64,000 bases of DNA from Siderastrea siderea. Lineage: Eukaryota; Cnidaria; Anthozoa; Scleractinia; Rhizangiidae. Under the pieces are notes generated by a model. It was not told the origin of the DNA and ran no database searches. It worked only from the letters and a program-made list of their open reading frames with translations. The translations under genes were made by a program, and so were the position numbers. Where the stretch lies: NCBI GenBank assembly GCA_964030785.1, contig OZ034970.1, forward strand, positions 2,053,911 to 2,117,910, in the 5' to 3' direction. Positions 45,003-52,760 of the stretch are shown piece after piece; position 1 is the stretch's first letter, and the number at the start of each line of letters is the position of its first letter.

Positions 45003-46148
45003 TTAGTCGCGTCGTCTTTTGGGTGGGCTTGTCTCTTTAGTCTTCAGTTGTCGTTTGGGTGGGCTTTTCCTCTGGGGTGGTTGGAGAGACGTGACGTCTT
45101 GACTACGAATCCAACTATTGTACTTGTCGGGCCACCCTTTCCACTTGACCAACCAACGATCTTTTTGTCGCTTAAGTACCTTCTCAATCCGAAACACCTC
45201 GGACACATGGACTTTTTGTAAATCCTCTTCATAAAACGTGCCTTGGACGGGGGTATCATCCCATTCGCGAATCTTATACGTGGGGACAGGGCCAGGGATC
45301 ACACGATGCACCACAAACACTTCTTCGGTCCAACCGGGTAAATACCCTTTTTCAAAGGTACGATGAATCTTATTGAGACGGACACGATCTCCGACTTTGA
45401 ATTTAGGTTTTTTCTGGTCTTTCAACCGTTGGGCATACAATCGTTTCCACACGGCTTCTTCGTTGTCCCATGTCACGTCTTGAGGGGCCATACCAATACT
45501 TCGATGACGGGTGGCATTATAGCCTTGCACCAACTCGGGTAAGACATCGTCAAACTGTAAGGTGTTGGCCGCGGTGAAATAACGGTACAACCGTTCTTTC
45601 AAGGTGCGGTTAAATCGTTCCACCACACTGGCTTTCGCATCCCCTTCGGTCGAAAAATGTTGAATGCCTTGCTCCTCCAGCCATCGTTGAAACGTCCGAT
45701 TATAAAATTCTTTCCCTCGATCCGTTTGCAATCGATTCGGGTGACGTCCTTTCAAAATCTTGTCAAAGGCATGAACCAAGGCCACCCCGGTTTTGTCTTT
45801 CAACGGTTGGACCCACGCGTACTTGGACAACACATCCAAGACCGTCAACAAGTAGCGTATACCCCGATTATACTTGGCCAAGGGTTGCACTTCCACTAAA
45901 TCCGCGACCCATTGATCATCTAATCCTCCTACAATGACGGGGACGGTGGGAAAACGACGACGTCGTGGTTTATGTAACGTATAGGCCAAATCCCGTTCCA
46001 AGACCCGTTGAGCTTTTTTCAAAGGGATACGATGGGCTTTAGCAAATCGTTGCACCCCACCTAAACTGCCGGGGGCTCGAGGATCGTGGTACTGACTCAA
46101 CCATGATGGGGAGACCTTTTTCTTTCGAGGGGCCATACGTTCTGGCAT
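45003..46148 (-). CDS. Retroviral-type integrase with chromodomain (381 aa)
   Basis: The N-terminal helical region ends near residue 65. The rve catalytic core follows, with the acidic triad D83 (VADLVEV), D143 (QTDRGKEF) and E177 (VVERFN), the last two separated by 33 residues. After KVGDRVRLNK (251-260), an SH3-like region leads to a chromodomain at about 318-350 (FRIEKVLKRQKDRWLVKWKGW), then a basic tail. Polinton integrases of this type insert the element with 6-bp duplications, and the chromodomain may steer insertion to modified histones. All catalytic residues are present. ATG at 46,148 is used; a second at 46,136 is possible. It overlaps the upstream gene by 52 bp. Confidence 0.94.
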   Translation of the reverse strand: MPERMAPRKKKVSPSWLSQYHDPRAPGSLGGVQRFAKAHRIPLKKAQRVLERDLAYTLHKPRRRRFPTVPVIVGGLDDQWVADLVEVQPLAKYNRGIRYLLTVLDVLSKYAWVQPLKDKTGVALVHAFDKILKGRHPNRLQTDRGKEFYNRTFQRWLEEQGIQHFSTEGDAKASVVERFNRTLKERLYRYFTAANTLQFDDVLPELVQGYNATRHRSIGMAPQDVTWDNEEAVWKRLYAQRLKDQKKPKFKVGDRVRLNKIHRTFEKGYLPGWTEEVFVVHRVIPGPVPTYKIREWDDTPVQGTFYEEDLQKVHVSEVFRIEKVLKRQKDRWLVKWKGWPDKYNSWIRSQDVTSLQPPQRKSPPKRQLKTKETSPPKRRRD

Positions 46149-46483
46149 TCATCCCATAAGGTCGATATGGTGGGGACCGTGTGGGGATGCTGCTTTTGAA
46201 TGATTCGATACCATCGCCATGCCTCTGGGTGAGCTTTTAACCATAAGACAAACACCACCCATCGATACAGGTTGTGGTCCACATGGGTTTCTTCAAAGAG
46301 GTGGAGAGGATGCGTGTCCTCGGGACAACGGGGTATGGGGATTTGGGTGCCGGGTTGATGATCATATAAGACTTGACAAAGGGTTTGATGACATTGCCAT
46401 TGCCCCAGGGACAAGATAGACTCCCACGCATCACACACAGACTCCATGGTGACATTGATAAAAAATTTTATTCGTTCTCTCAT
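46097..46483 (-). CDS. Unknown Trp/His-rich protein (128 aa)
   Basis: The ATG at 46,483 is one base after the stop of the GRF-protein gene. A second ATG at 46,447 is possible. It overlaps the integrase start by 52 bp in another frame. The product is rich in Trp, His and Cys (WVVFVLWLKAHPEAWRWY) with no Zn-finger spacing I can name. No family recognised. Tight packing between two real genes supports that it is coding. Confidence 0.55.
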   Translation of the reverse strand: MRERIKFFINVTMESVCDAWESILSLGQWQCHQTLCQVLYDHQPGTQIPIPRCPEDTHPLHLFEETHVDHNLYRWVVFVLWLKAHPEAWRWYRIIQKQHPHTVPTISTLWDECQNVWPLERKRSPHHG

Positions 46484-46484
46484 T

Positions 46485-47348
46485 TTAAAAGAGACCTAGA
46501 CGGCCATAACTGACGGTCTCTAGACCTTTCTGCCAGTTCTCCACACTGTCACTGTACTTGGGGGGTGGTGGAGCTGGGGCTACCATCATTTCTTGACGGT
46601 TCTTGAGCTCTTGAATCTCTCGTAACAATTGTTTCTCATAGTCTGTCAGGGGTCGTTCTCGTTCGACGTCCTCTTTCCTTCTGACTGGAGGACCAGGGAT
46701 GTCATAGCCCCTCTTGGGATATCCTTGAGCATCACGGGTGGGTGGTTCAGCTTGTTGGTCGGCTTTTTTGGGAGGGTTGTCATGAAACCAACTCCAGTAC
46801 TTGGGACCCAAGGGTTGATCAGCCCATCGGAAGAAGCCACACGTTTTCTTAGAACAAGTCAGAAACAACCGATCGGGGTTCTGGGTCGAATGACTCTGTT
46901 GAAGCGTGGCGGGTTCACGGCAAAAGCATTGCAAACCACCCCACATGTCCAACACTTCTACATGAGGTTGACTATACACAGCTTTCATATACTCCAGAAC
47001 TTGATCTTGACCACAAAACAGCAAACACGGTTGCATGGGACATTTCACATACTTCCATCCCTTTTGAGATTCTCGGGCCTCCAAACGCACCTCATGGTAA
47101 GGACATACCATAGTGTCCACTGAACTGGGAGGATCATACACGGTCGTCAAGGTGAATTGAGGTGATGGGGGTGATTGCTCCACCATGTCATTCAATTCTT
47201 TCATCATATCTTCCACAGCAGCTCGGGTGTCTTCCACCACGTCGCACACCACAGGATCACAGTCCACGGGCGTCATATGTTGAATGCTCTTCTTCTTCTT
47301 CTTCCCCTCTGGGGGATGGGTTGATTTTCTCTTCCGATCGGTGGACAT
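46485..47348 (-). CDS. GRF zinc-finger protein (287 aa)
   Basis: ATG at 47,348, ~38 bp below TATAAAAAGG (47,394-47,385). A Lys-rich N-terminus (KKKKK near 16-20) may be a nuclear signal. A first Cys/His cluster spans ~82-112 (CPYH...CPMQPC...C). A GRF finger spans ~141-177 (CFC...LFLTCSKKTCGFFRWAD, with C141, C143, C165, C170). A charged coiled-coil-like region near 235-255 (DYEKQLLREIQELKNRQ) is followed by a Pro-rich tail. GRF fingers bind single-stranded DNA in APE2, TOP3A and NEIL3. Inferred role: DNA replication, repair or packaging of the element. Confidence 0.75.
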   Translation of the reverse strand: MSTDRKRKSTHPPEGKKKKKSIQHMTPVDCDPVVCDVVEDTRAAVEDMMKELNDMVEQSPPSPQFTLTTVYDPPSSVDTMVCPYHEVRLEARESQKGWKYVKCPMQPCLLFCGQDQVLEYMKAVYSQPHVEVLDMWGGLQCFCREPATLQQSHSTQNPDRLFLTCSKKTCGFFRWADQPLGPKYWSWFHDNPPKKADQQAEPPTRDAQGYPKRGYDIPGPPVRRKEDVERERPLTDYEKQLLREIQELKNRQEMMVAPAPPPPKYSDSVENWQKGLETVSYGRLGLF

Positions 47349-47384
47349 CGTACTCAAAGGTTGATGTCACCCCTACCGACCCTG

Positions 47385-47563
47385 CCTTTTTATACCTTAG
47401 ACCCTTGACTGTCATTGGTCAGCTTATCCTATCCATATAAGGACTTGTTATCTTCCCATTGGTCAGCTTGTTCAATCCAAATAAGGTCCTCTTGTCTTCC
47501 CATTGGTCAACTGCCCCTATTTAAGACGGTCCCTTGGTCACTAGATCTTCATTCTCAAAAGCC
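47385..47563. promoter_or_regulatory. Bidirectional promoter with CArG and CCAAT arrays
   Basis: The region lies between divergent GRF and SLOG genes. A ~44-bp unit repeats: CATTGGTCA (an inverted CCAAT box) at 47,413, 47,458 and 47,501. Perfect SRF-type CArG boxes CCATATAAGG (47,433-47,442) and CCAAATAAGG (47,477-47,486) are interleaved. TATTTAAG (47,518-47,525) faces the SLOG gene and TATAAAAAGG (47,394-47,385) faces the GRF gene. Confidence 0.7.
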
Positions 47564-48256
47564 ATGCCCCCAGACATCATGATCGGAGAACAAGATCTCG
47601 GTGCCTTGGAACTGCAAGTGGGTCATGGCCATGTGGTCTATACAGGGGGAGCCAAAGGTACGGATGCCCTCGTGGAAGAACAGGCCAAACACTTTGGGAT
47701 GCAACTAGAAGTCCTGGTCCCCCCGAACCATCCTCGATCCACTTTCATCACCCCTTCTACGGTGGAAGTCCTGATGCTGGCCAACCCCCATCTTCACCAG
47801 GCGGCTGAGAAACTGGGCAAAAAAATGCCCAGTCATTTTTACACCCTGCAATTGCTGCAACGCAATTATCAATTGGCCAAAAAAGCCCATACCATCTATG
47901 CCTTTGGCATCTTGGAACCGGATCATAAACGCGTGAAAGGAGGCACTGGTTGGACCGTGCAATTGGCTATGGATCAAGGCAAACCCGTCTACCTGTTTGA
48001 CATACCCAGTCAATCATGGTACCGCTCGGACCATTACTACCAAGTCAATGAGAATGCCGCCACCCTGGTCACTGGCAGTCAATTTGTCCCTTGGGGACCT
48101 AAAAAGCCCACCCTACATCAAAGCAGTGCTATTGTGGGATCCCGGGATGTGGACGAGAAAACCCGAGCCGAAATTCAAGCCTTGTTCAACCGCACCTTCT
48201 GTCTACCCGAGAACATTGACCAATTACGTATGGAACTGGAAGACTTTCATTTGTAA
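47564..48256 (+). CDS. SLOG/DprA-like nucleotide-binding protein (230 aa)
   Basis: ATG at 47,564 is used; an upstream TTG extends the frame spuriously. Residues 20-150 look like a Rossmann-type SLOG fold. TGGAKGTD (27-34) is the phosphate-binding loop, LEVLVPPNHP follows, a helical insertion precedes AHTIYAFGIL (108-117), then GGTGWTVQLA (126-135) and PVYLFD (141-146). The last ~50 residues form a charged helical tail. SLOG proteins bind nucleotide-derived ligands such as ADP-ribose or cyclic derivatives, or process nucleotides. It is not a Polinton core gene and has its own strand and promoter, suggesting an accessory or host-interaction role. A copy of its 3' end lies at the left (34,012-34,153). 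Function not proven. Confidence 0.7.
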   Translation: MPPDIMIGEQDLGALELQVGHGHVVYTGGAKGTDALVEEQAKHFGMQLEVLVPPNHPRSTFITPSTVEVLMLANPHLHQAAEKLGKKMPSHFYTLQLLQRNYQLAKKAHTIYAFGILEPDHKRVKGGTGWTVQLAMDQGKPVYLFDIPSQSWYRSDHYYQVNENAATLVTGSQFVPWGPKKPTLHQSSAIVGSRDVDEKTRAEIQALFNRTFCLPENIDQLRMELEDFHL

Positions 48257-48455
48257 TTGTACATAGTCATTTTTAGTTTTTTCAATCTGTACATAGCTTT
48301 CTTTTCAATTTCTTAGTTTTTATTTTTTTCCCATTGTACATAGCTTTTCTTTTATTTTTTCCAATTGTAGATTTTTCAATTGTACATAGGAGCGCCCCAC
48401 CCGCGTGGCAAAGAATACAGACCACCCTTTGTAACATCAACTCTTTTAATTAAAA
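48110..48455. repeat. Fossil inner inverted repeat (right)
   Basis: Reverse-complement partner of 33,800-34,153. It includes the SLOG gene 3' end, T-rich GTACATAGCTTTCTTTT repeats (48,257-48,385), GCGCCCCACCCGCGTGGCAAAGAA and the TAACATCAACTCTTTTAATTAA word. It contains no further gene. The A/T-rich repeats may serve as 3' ends for the converging SLOG and penton-like 3 transcripts. Confidence 0.85.
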
Positions 48456-48478
48456 TAAAAAAGTTCACAACCCTGACG

Positions 48479-49531
48479 TCATGTCCGTTGACTTTTTCTG
48501 GAGAGTTGAAGGGTAATGATGGTACTGCCTTGTTTGAAAGGAGCCGGCTGTCCATTCGCTGTTTGAATGTCAATGGCAATGCTGTCAAAGATGGTTTTGC
48601 CAAGAGGAAAATACATCCGTTGCGTGGTATCAAACTGATGATCGGTATTGCCAGCATCAATGGCACGTAAAAAACCTTTTTCTTGATTTCCAACCACGCT
48701 GTCAATGACGAGATCCGTGTAAATCATGAGTTGTTGTCGTCCTTGTTGCGGTTTGACGGTTTGGGTGGTGGGAAATGGTTGTCGACTGAGATTAGGACCC
48801 AAGAACAACTCATACTCGAAATCGGGGTGGGTAAAGCTGACAGAGACGATGCCATGCGGTGGATATTTGTTGACAGGCCCTATGGTGGGTGTCCATTTGT
48901 GGCGATCGTCGTAATCCACGATATGTTTCACCAGATAATTTTTTTCTTGGACAATTCTCTGCGTTGGCGTTCCATCTTTGACAAGTCCCATCAGGCTGGC
49001 CAATTTCCATTCCATTTCAAATTGCATGTTGGCTGGTATGAGTACATACAACGAATCTAATTCGGAGGCGATGCCGGCATTGGTGATTTTCACGTAGGGT
49101 TGAGCCAGGTTAAGAGCGGCTAGTTGTTGTCGTTTCCCTAGATCGTCCACGTCCATTTTGGCTATATCCATCATGACTTCCATGTGTTGTTTTTCTATTT
49201 CGTAAGCGATGGCAATCCATGCCTCTTTCAAATTGTGGTAATACCCTGGCGGTAAATGGATTTGTTTGGTCACTTGAATGGGAGCCGTTCCATCAGCACG
49301 TTTTGGTATGTATCTGATATCTGTTTTCATCCAATGTTTTTGACTATCTTCTTGCGTCCAATTCTGCTTGGTTTGATCTCCCAATTGTTGATAAAAAGCC
49401 GGGTGTGAGATATGAACCAAGGCCGCTTCCCAATCATCTTCCACCAAATAATGTGAATGAGGAAGTCTGGCAGTAAATTTTTGATTCGTGCCTTGTGCTT
49501 GATCACTGATAAGGGTGATGTAAAAACTCAT
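48479..49531 (-). CDS. Penton-like minor capsid protein 3 (350 aa), divergent
   Basis: ATG at 49,531, ~33 bp below TATAAAAAGG (49,572-49,563). It shares MSFYITL at the N-terminus, a WEAALVHISHP segment near residue 35, a central LMIYTDLVIDSVVGNQ (matching LHVYSDVAGSSVVGNR of penton-like 1), and a terminal STIITLQL (matching HTIVTLHF). The remainder is strongly diverged. It is separate from the other two, at the far right beside the TIR. Its last ~32 bp recur inside the left TIR at 33,170-33,201. Likely a distinct capsid or fibre-like component. Confidence 0.72.
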   Translation of the reverse strand: MSFYITLISDQAQGTNQKFTARLPHSHYLVEDDWEAALVHISHPAFYQQLGDQTKQNWTQEDSQKHWMKTDIRYIPKRADGTAPIQVTKQIHLPPGYYHNLKEAWIAIAYEIEKQHMEVMMDIAKMDVDDLGKRQQLAALNLAQPYVKITNAGIASELDSLYVLIPANMQFEMEWKLASLMGLVKDGTPTQRIVQEKNYLVKHIVDYDDRHKWTPTIGPVNKYPPHGIVSVSFTHPDFEYELFLGPNLSRQPFPTTQTVKPQQGRQQLMIYTDLVIDSVVGNQEKGFLRAIDAGNTDHQFDTTQRMYFPLGKTIFDSIAIDIQTANGQPAPFKQGSTIITLQLSRKSQRT

Positions 49532-49584
49532 GGTCACAATCACCACCTAACCCCTCTGGTTACCTTTTTATACCTGCCCCCGAT

Positions 49585-49692
49585 GCTCAAATTGGACTGT
49601 GGACTTTGAGCCCGCGTTCCTCAGCAGTTTTGCTCCATCCTGAGCCCGCGATCCTTTTTTTCCCACTGGTCAGCGGTTTCCCACCCTAGCCA
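49585..49692. repeat. Internal direct copy of the Polinton subterminal sequence
   Basis: AATTGGACTGTGGACTTTGAG, CCCGCGTTCCTCAGCAG and GGTCAGCGGTTTCCC closely follow the order and orientation found at 51,880-52,110 near the right terminus. It lies just inside the present right TIR, so a former end-like sequence is embedded within the element. Confidence 0.75.
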
Positions 49693-49940
49693 GAGGCCTA
49701 TTCTGATACGTCATGTAAGCGTCACGAAATGTCCTCTCTTTTCTTTCCTCTGAGCCCACGTGCTCCAGGATTTAATTAATGATTCGCTTTCTCTATAAAA
49801 AAAAAAAATTTGAAAACCGAAGCGGTTCTGTTTAGCTCGCAATGTTTTCCCATTCCCCGCGTTGTTGTGAAACTCTGCTTCTGATCGGCTGATACTTTGA
49901 CCATGGCCTTGGACCTTGACCATGGCCTGACTGGGACTGA

Positions 49941-49982
49941 CCAATCACAACCAAATGACGTCACACTGTTTAGCTATATAAG
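49941..49982 (+). promoter_or_regulatory. Right TIR promoter: CCAAT, CRE, TATA
   Basis: CCAAT at 49,941-49,945, a perfect TGACGTCA at 49,956-49,963 and TATATAAG at 49,975-49,982 are correctly ordered and spaced, ~35 bp before an ATG at 50,018. It faces the right end of the element. The left arm has the mirror copy. Confidence 0.72.
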
Positions 49983-50017
49983 CAGCAAAATTACCCCCGA
50001 ACTTTCTTGTTTTCAAG

Positions 50018-50155
50018 ATGGAGGAAGGTCAGGGAGACTTACGACAGTTTTTTCACAGATTTATTCATCGCTTTACCCCAGCAACCCTCGGCTTTACAAA
50101 CAAAACGATGACAGCTAAGATTTCAGCGAAAAATGTGGGAGATTTTTATCTGTAG
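50018..50155 (+). CDS. Short ORF in first exon of right TIR transcription unit
   Basis: 45 codons, beginning ATGGAGGAAGGTCAG and ending TAG, wholly within the predicted first exon, whose donor is GAG/GTAAGT at 50,202. No homologue recognised. Identical in the left TIR. Confidence 0.4.
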   Translation: MEEGQGDLRQFFHRFIHRFTPATLGFTNKTMTAKISAKNVGDFYL

Positions 50156-50201
50156 AAGCCGCCGAATGGATGTTTTGAAAACAGCGAAAGCTTAACACGA
50201 G

Positions 50202-51722
50202 GTAAGTGTTGTGTTTTGCTGCCGGCTAAAAATATTGAAGTGTTTAGCCTGTTTTTCCCACAACGACGAACTTTTCGATTAAAAAACACTGTGTCTTATA
50301 ATACTCGTTTACTAGTTTTGTTTTTCGAAATGAAACTAATTTTTTGTCGCCTCGAAAAAAAATTGAAAACCGAAGCGGTTCTGTTTAGCTCGCAATGTTT
50401 TCCCATTCCCCGCGTTGTTGTGAAAAAATCCTTTTCTACCCGAAAGACTATTTGATTTATTTTTACTCACTCTCTGTATTTCTTTTTTCCACAGTCCAAC
50501 GATGTGCTGACTGTAACGCGGTGAGACAAACGAGATGACAACTCGTATTTTCGCCGAGAAGAAAGCGAGCGGCTTGTTGAAAACAACAAGCAAACCTCCA
50601 CGCAAAGTAAGCATCATTTTTTTCTGACTGTCAGCTAAAAAAAAATATATAGATTTAGCCAAGCCTAAAAGCGGAACTCCATATCTACCGGTTACCATCG
50701 GTCGCCTATAAATTAGGTACTTGACCTCGTTAATTACTGTATAGTTTTATTAAGCGTATCATTTTAGTATAAACTTAGAGTTATAATTCTGTTTCGTGAT
50801 TCAAGCAAATCTAGTTTATCTATTTGTGCTTTCACTTTAAGTTCGCTAGGCAAATTCATTTAATCGTTGATCGGCATTTTTCATTTGTTTTGATTGCTGT
50901 TATTTTATTTGTCGCTTTGTATTTTGTAATTGGAGACGCGTGTTCGCTTCGAAACTACTAGAAATTCTCTTTTGGTTTTGTTTACAGATTATTGCACAGC
51001 GTTGCACACATTTGACACATTTTGTCGTAAATTCAATCTGTTTACTGTGAATAAATTTAATTCTGTTTTACAACTGTCAATTGGAAAGCTATGTTCTTCT
51101 AATTCTGTTTGGCGACCGGATACGCTTCATTCATTTTAAGTTCGCTAGGCAAATTCATTTAATCGTTGATCGGCATTTTTCATTTGTTTTGATTGCTGTT
51201 ATTTTATTTGTCGCTTTGTATTTTGTAATTGGAGACGCGTGTTCGCTTCGAAACTACTAGAAATTCTCTTTTGGTTTTGTTTACAGATTATTGCACAGTG
51301 TTGCACACATTTGACACATTTTGTCGTAAATTCAATCTGTTTACTGTGAATAAATTTAATTCTGTTTTACAACTGTCAATTGGAAAGCTATGTTCTTCTA
51401 ATTCTGTTTGGCGACCCGATACGCTTCATTCATTTTAAAATACAAAGGTCATGCTTTAGGTCAGAATTATTTGTTCGCAAATTATTACTTTTCTGATCAA
51501 CTTATACTCTTTCCCAGGGCGCGTGTTCCTTCCCAGGACATTGAACTTTGGACTCCGTGCCGCTGCCTGGCTTGCATAGTTCGTCATTGTGCCCTCGTCC
51601 TCTACCAGGTGCCTCTCTTCATGGAATCATGCCTCCAGACATCGTCGCAAGCCACCATATCCAGTTTAGACTTTGGACTCATTTTTGTTTTCTCACTTGT
51701 TGTGAAAAAGTTTGACAATAAA
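50202..51722 (+). other. Candidate spliced exons and poly(A) signal of the TIR transcript
   Basis: Donor GTAAGT at 50,202. Acceptor TTTTTTCCACAG ends at 50,494, followed by a 112-bp exon (50,495-50,606) and donor GTAAGC at 50,607. Acceptors GTTTACAG end at 50,997 and again at 51,296 because of the 299-bp duplication. AATAAA follows at 51,717-51,722, followed by T-rich sequence. A mirrored set exists in the left TIR. The transcript may be mostly non-coding: exon 2 has stops in all frames before an internal ATG at about 50,535. Confidence 0.45.
50837..51434. repeat. 299-bp tandem duplication within right TIR
   Basis: Two copies (50,837-51,135 and 51,136-51,434) differ at only a few positions, such as CACAGCG versus CACAGTG and ACCGGAT versus ACCCGAT. 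The same differences appear mirrored in the left arm, so the duplication predates TIR homogenisation. Confidence 0.85.
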
Positions 51723-51924
51723 GTATTTATTATTTTTTTTATGTTGTTTCGCCATGCTTCCCCCTTGTGACATGGAACTCTCATCCTCTGCAAGCCACAT
51801 TAAAATATTTTCTTTCCCATTTTGCTTGATGTGCCATATCCAACCCATATCATATCTGGGTTACCCCCGTTCCCAAAATTGGACTTTGGACTTTGAGCCC
51901 GCGTTTTCTCAGCGGGTTTACTTC

Positions 51925-52143
51925 CCCTTGAGCCCACGATCCCTTTTCCCTACTCGTCAGCGGTTTCCCTTTCCAAATCACGTGACTTCCGGTTGTATGA
52001 GCCCACGATCCCTTTTTTCCCCCTGGTCAGCGGTTTCCCTTTCCAAATCACGTGACTTCCGGTTGCATGAGCCCGCGATCCCTTTTTTCCTTACTGGTCA
52101 GCGGTTTCCCCCTCTTAAAAACACGTGACTTCCGCTTCCGGTT
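51925..52143. repeat. Subterminal tandem repeats, right (3 units)
   Basis: Mirror of the left set: three ~70-79-bp units with CACGTGACTTCCGG and GGTCAGCGGTTTCCC. Confidence 0.85.
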
Positions 52144-52203
52144 ATGACGTCATCCTTACATCAAAACGAGGCAAAGCCCCCCATACGAGCCGACATTACT
52201 ACT

Positions 52204-52209
52204 AGTGCA
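52204..52209. repeat. Polinton target site duplication, right (AGTGCA)
   Basis: Exact match to the left duplication, immediately outside the right terminus. Confidence 0.9.
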
Positions 52210-52537
52210 CATGAGTTAGGACAGAATCAAAACTATAATAAGTTGTTTCTTAGCAATAAATAGGGCTTCTTGAATCCTTCCCTGGTACTGTGAAATTAAA
52301 TTGAAGATATTTTTTTCAATGTGTTTACGACTGAGAGTATATAAGAAAGAATTTTAGTAGTGTTAGCCACTTTAGCAGGAAATAAATAAATAAAATAATG
52401 AAAATCAGTGCGCATTTGTCACTTTACTTGCACAAGTTTGATTGATTGATTATGTATTTTGATAGCTAGTTTTATTGAGGCATGGACTGAGGGTAGACAT
52501 TCTAGGAATTGATAATGAAAATTTGTAGGCTCTTTAC
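52210..52537. other. Intron sequence of the Mutator-domain gene
   Basis: AT-rich sequence between the Polinton right end and exon 2; no frame or repeat recognised. Confidence 0.5.
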
Positions 52538-52655
52538 CAGATTTGCAGTGTTGACAACTTTGTAAAGACTGTTGTAGCAGACCCATATCGACAATTCTGT
52601 AGCCTGATAGTTCGGCTGGAGCTTTACATTCCTGATTGTTTTCAGTACTACAAGG
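52538..52655 (-). CDS. Mutator-like transposase-domain gene, exon 2
   Basis: A 118-bp exon between acceptor TTTACAG (52,662-52,656) and donor G/GTAAAG (52,537-52,532). It encodes 39 codons plus one base in phase 0 from exon 1. It contains ELSGYRIVDMGLLQQSLQ followed by CQHCKSG, the start of the Mutator-like domain: a GYRIVD motif and then a Cys-x2-Cys zinc ligand pair. The leftover G pairs with GA at the start of exon 3 at 30,491 to give Gly, as expected if the 22-kb interval between them is spliced out. Confidence 0.7.
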
Positions 52656-52760
52656 CTGTAAATGAAAACAAAGATAAACATTTTCACTCAGTGAAAAAAA
52701 AAAATTAAAGCGCCGGTAATAAATATGTAATCAATGCCATATGTTGTTATTTCTCTTTAC

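Larger units (their letters stand above)
30725..52203. mobile_element. Maverick/Polinton, 21.5 kb, polymerase-defective
   Basis: The element has AG...CT termini, 6-bp target duplications and 2.4-2.5-kb terminal inverted repeats. It encodes the Polinton hallmarks: a retroviral-type integrase, an FtsK/HerA-type packaging ATPase, an adenain-type protease, a major capsid protein and penton-like minor capsid proteins. The protein-primed DNA polymerase is present only as an N-terminal fragment. The TIR arms show no net length difference over the outer ~2.3 kb, which suggests recent integration or ongoing homogenisation. It sits in an intron of a Mutator-domain gene. Confidence 0.93.
49755..52203. 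repeat. Polinton right terminal inverted repeat
   Basis: Reverse complement of the left arm. The outer end is CGACATTACTACT at 52,191-52,203 and the inner limit is CCCACGTGCTCCAGG. It carries the promoter, candidate exons, tandem duplication, poly(A) signal and subterminal repeats described for the TIR transcription unit. Confidence 0.92.
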
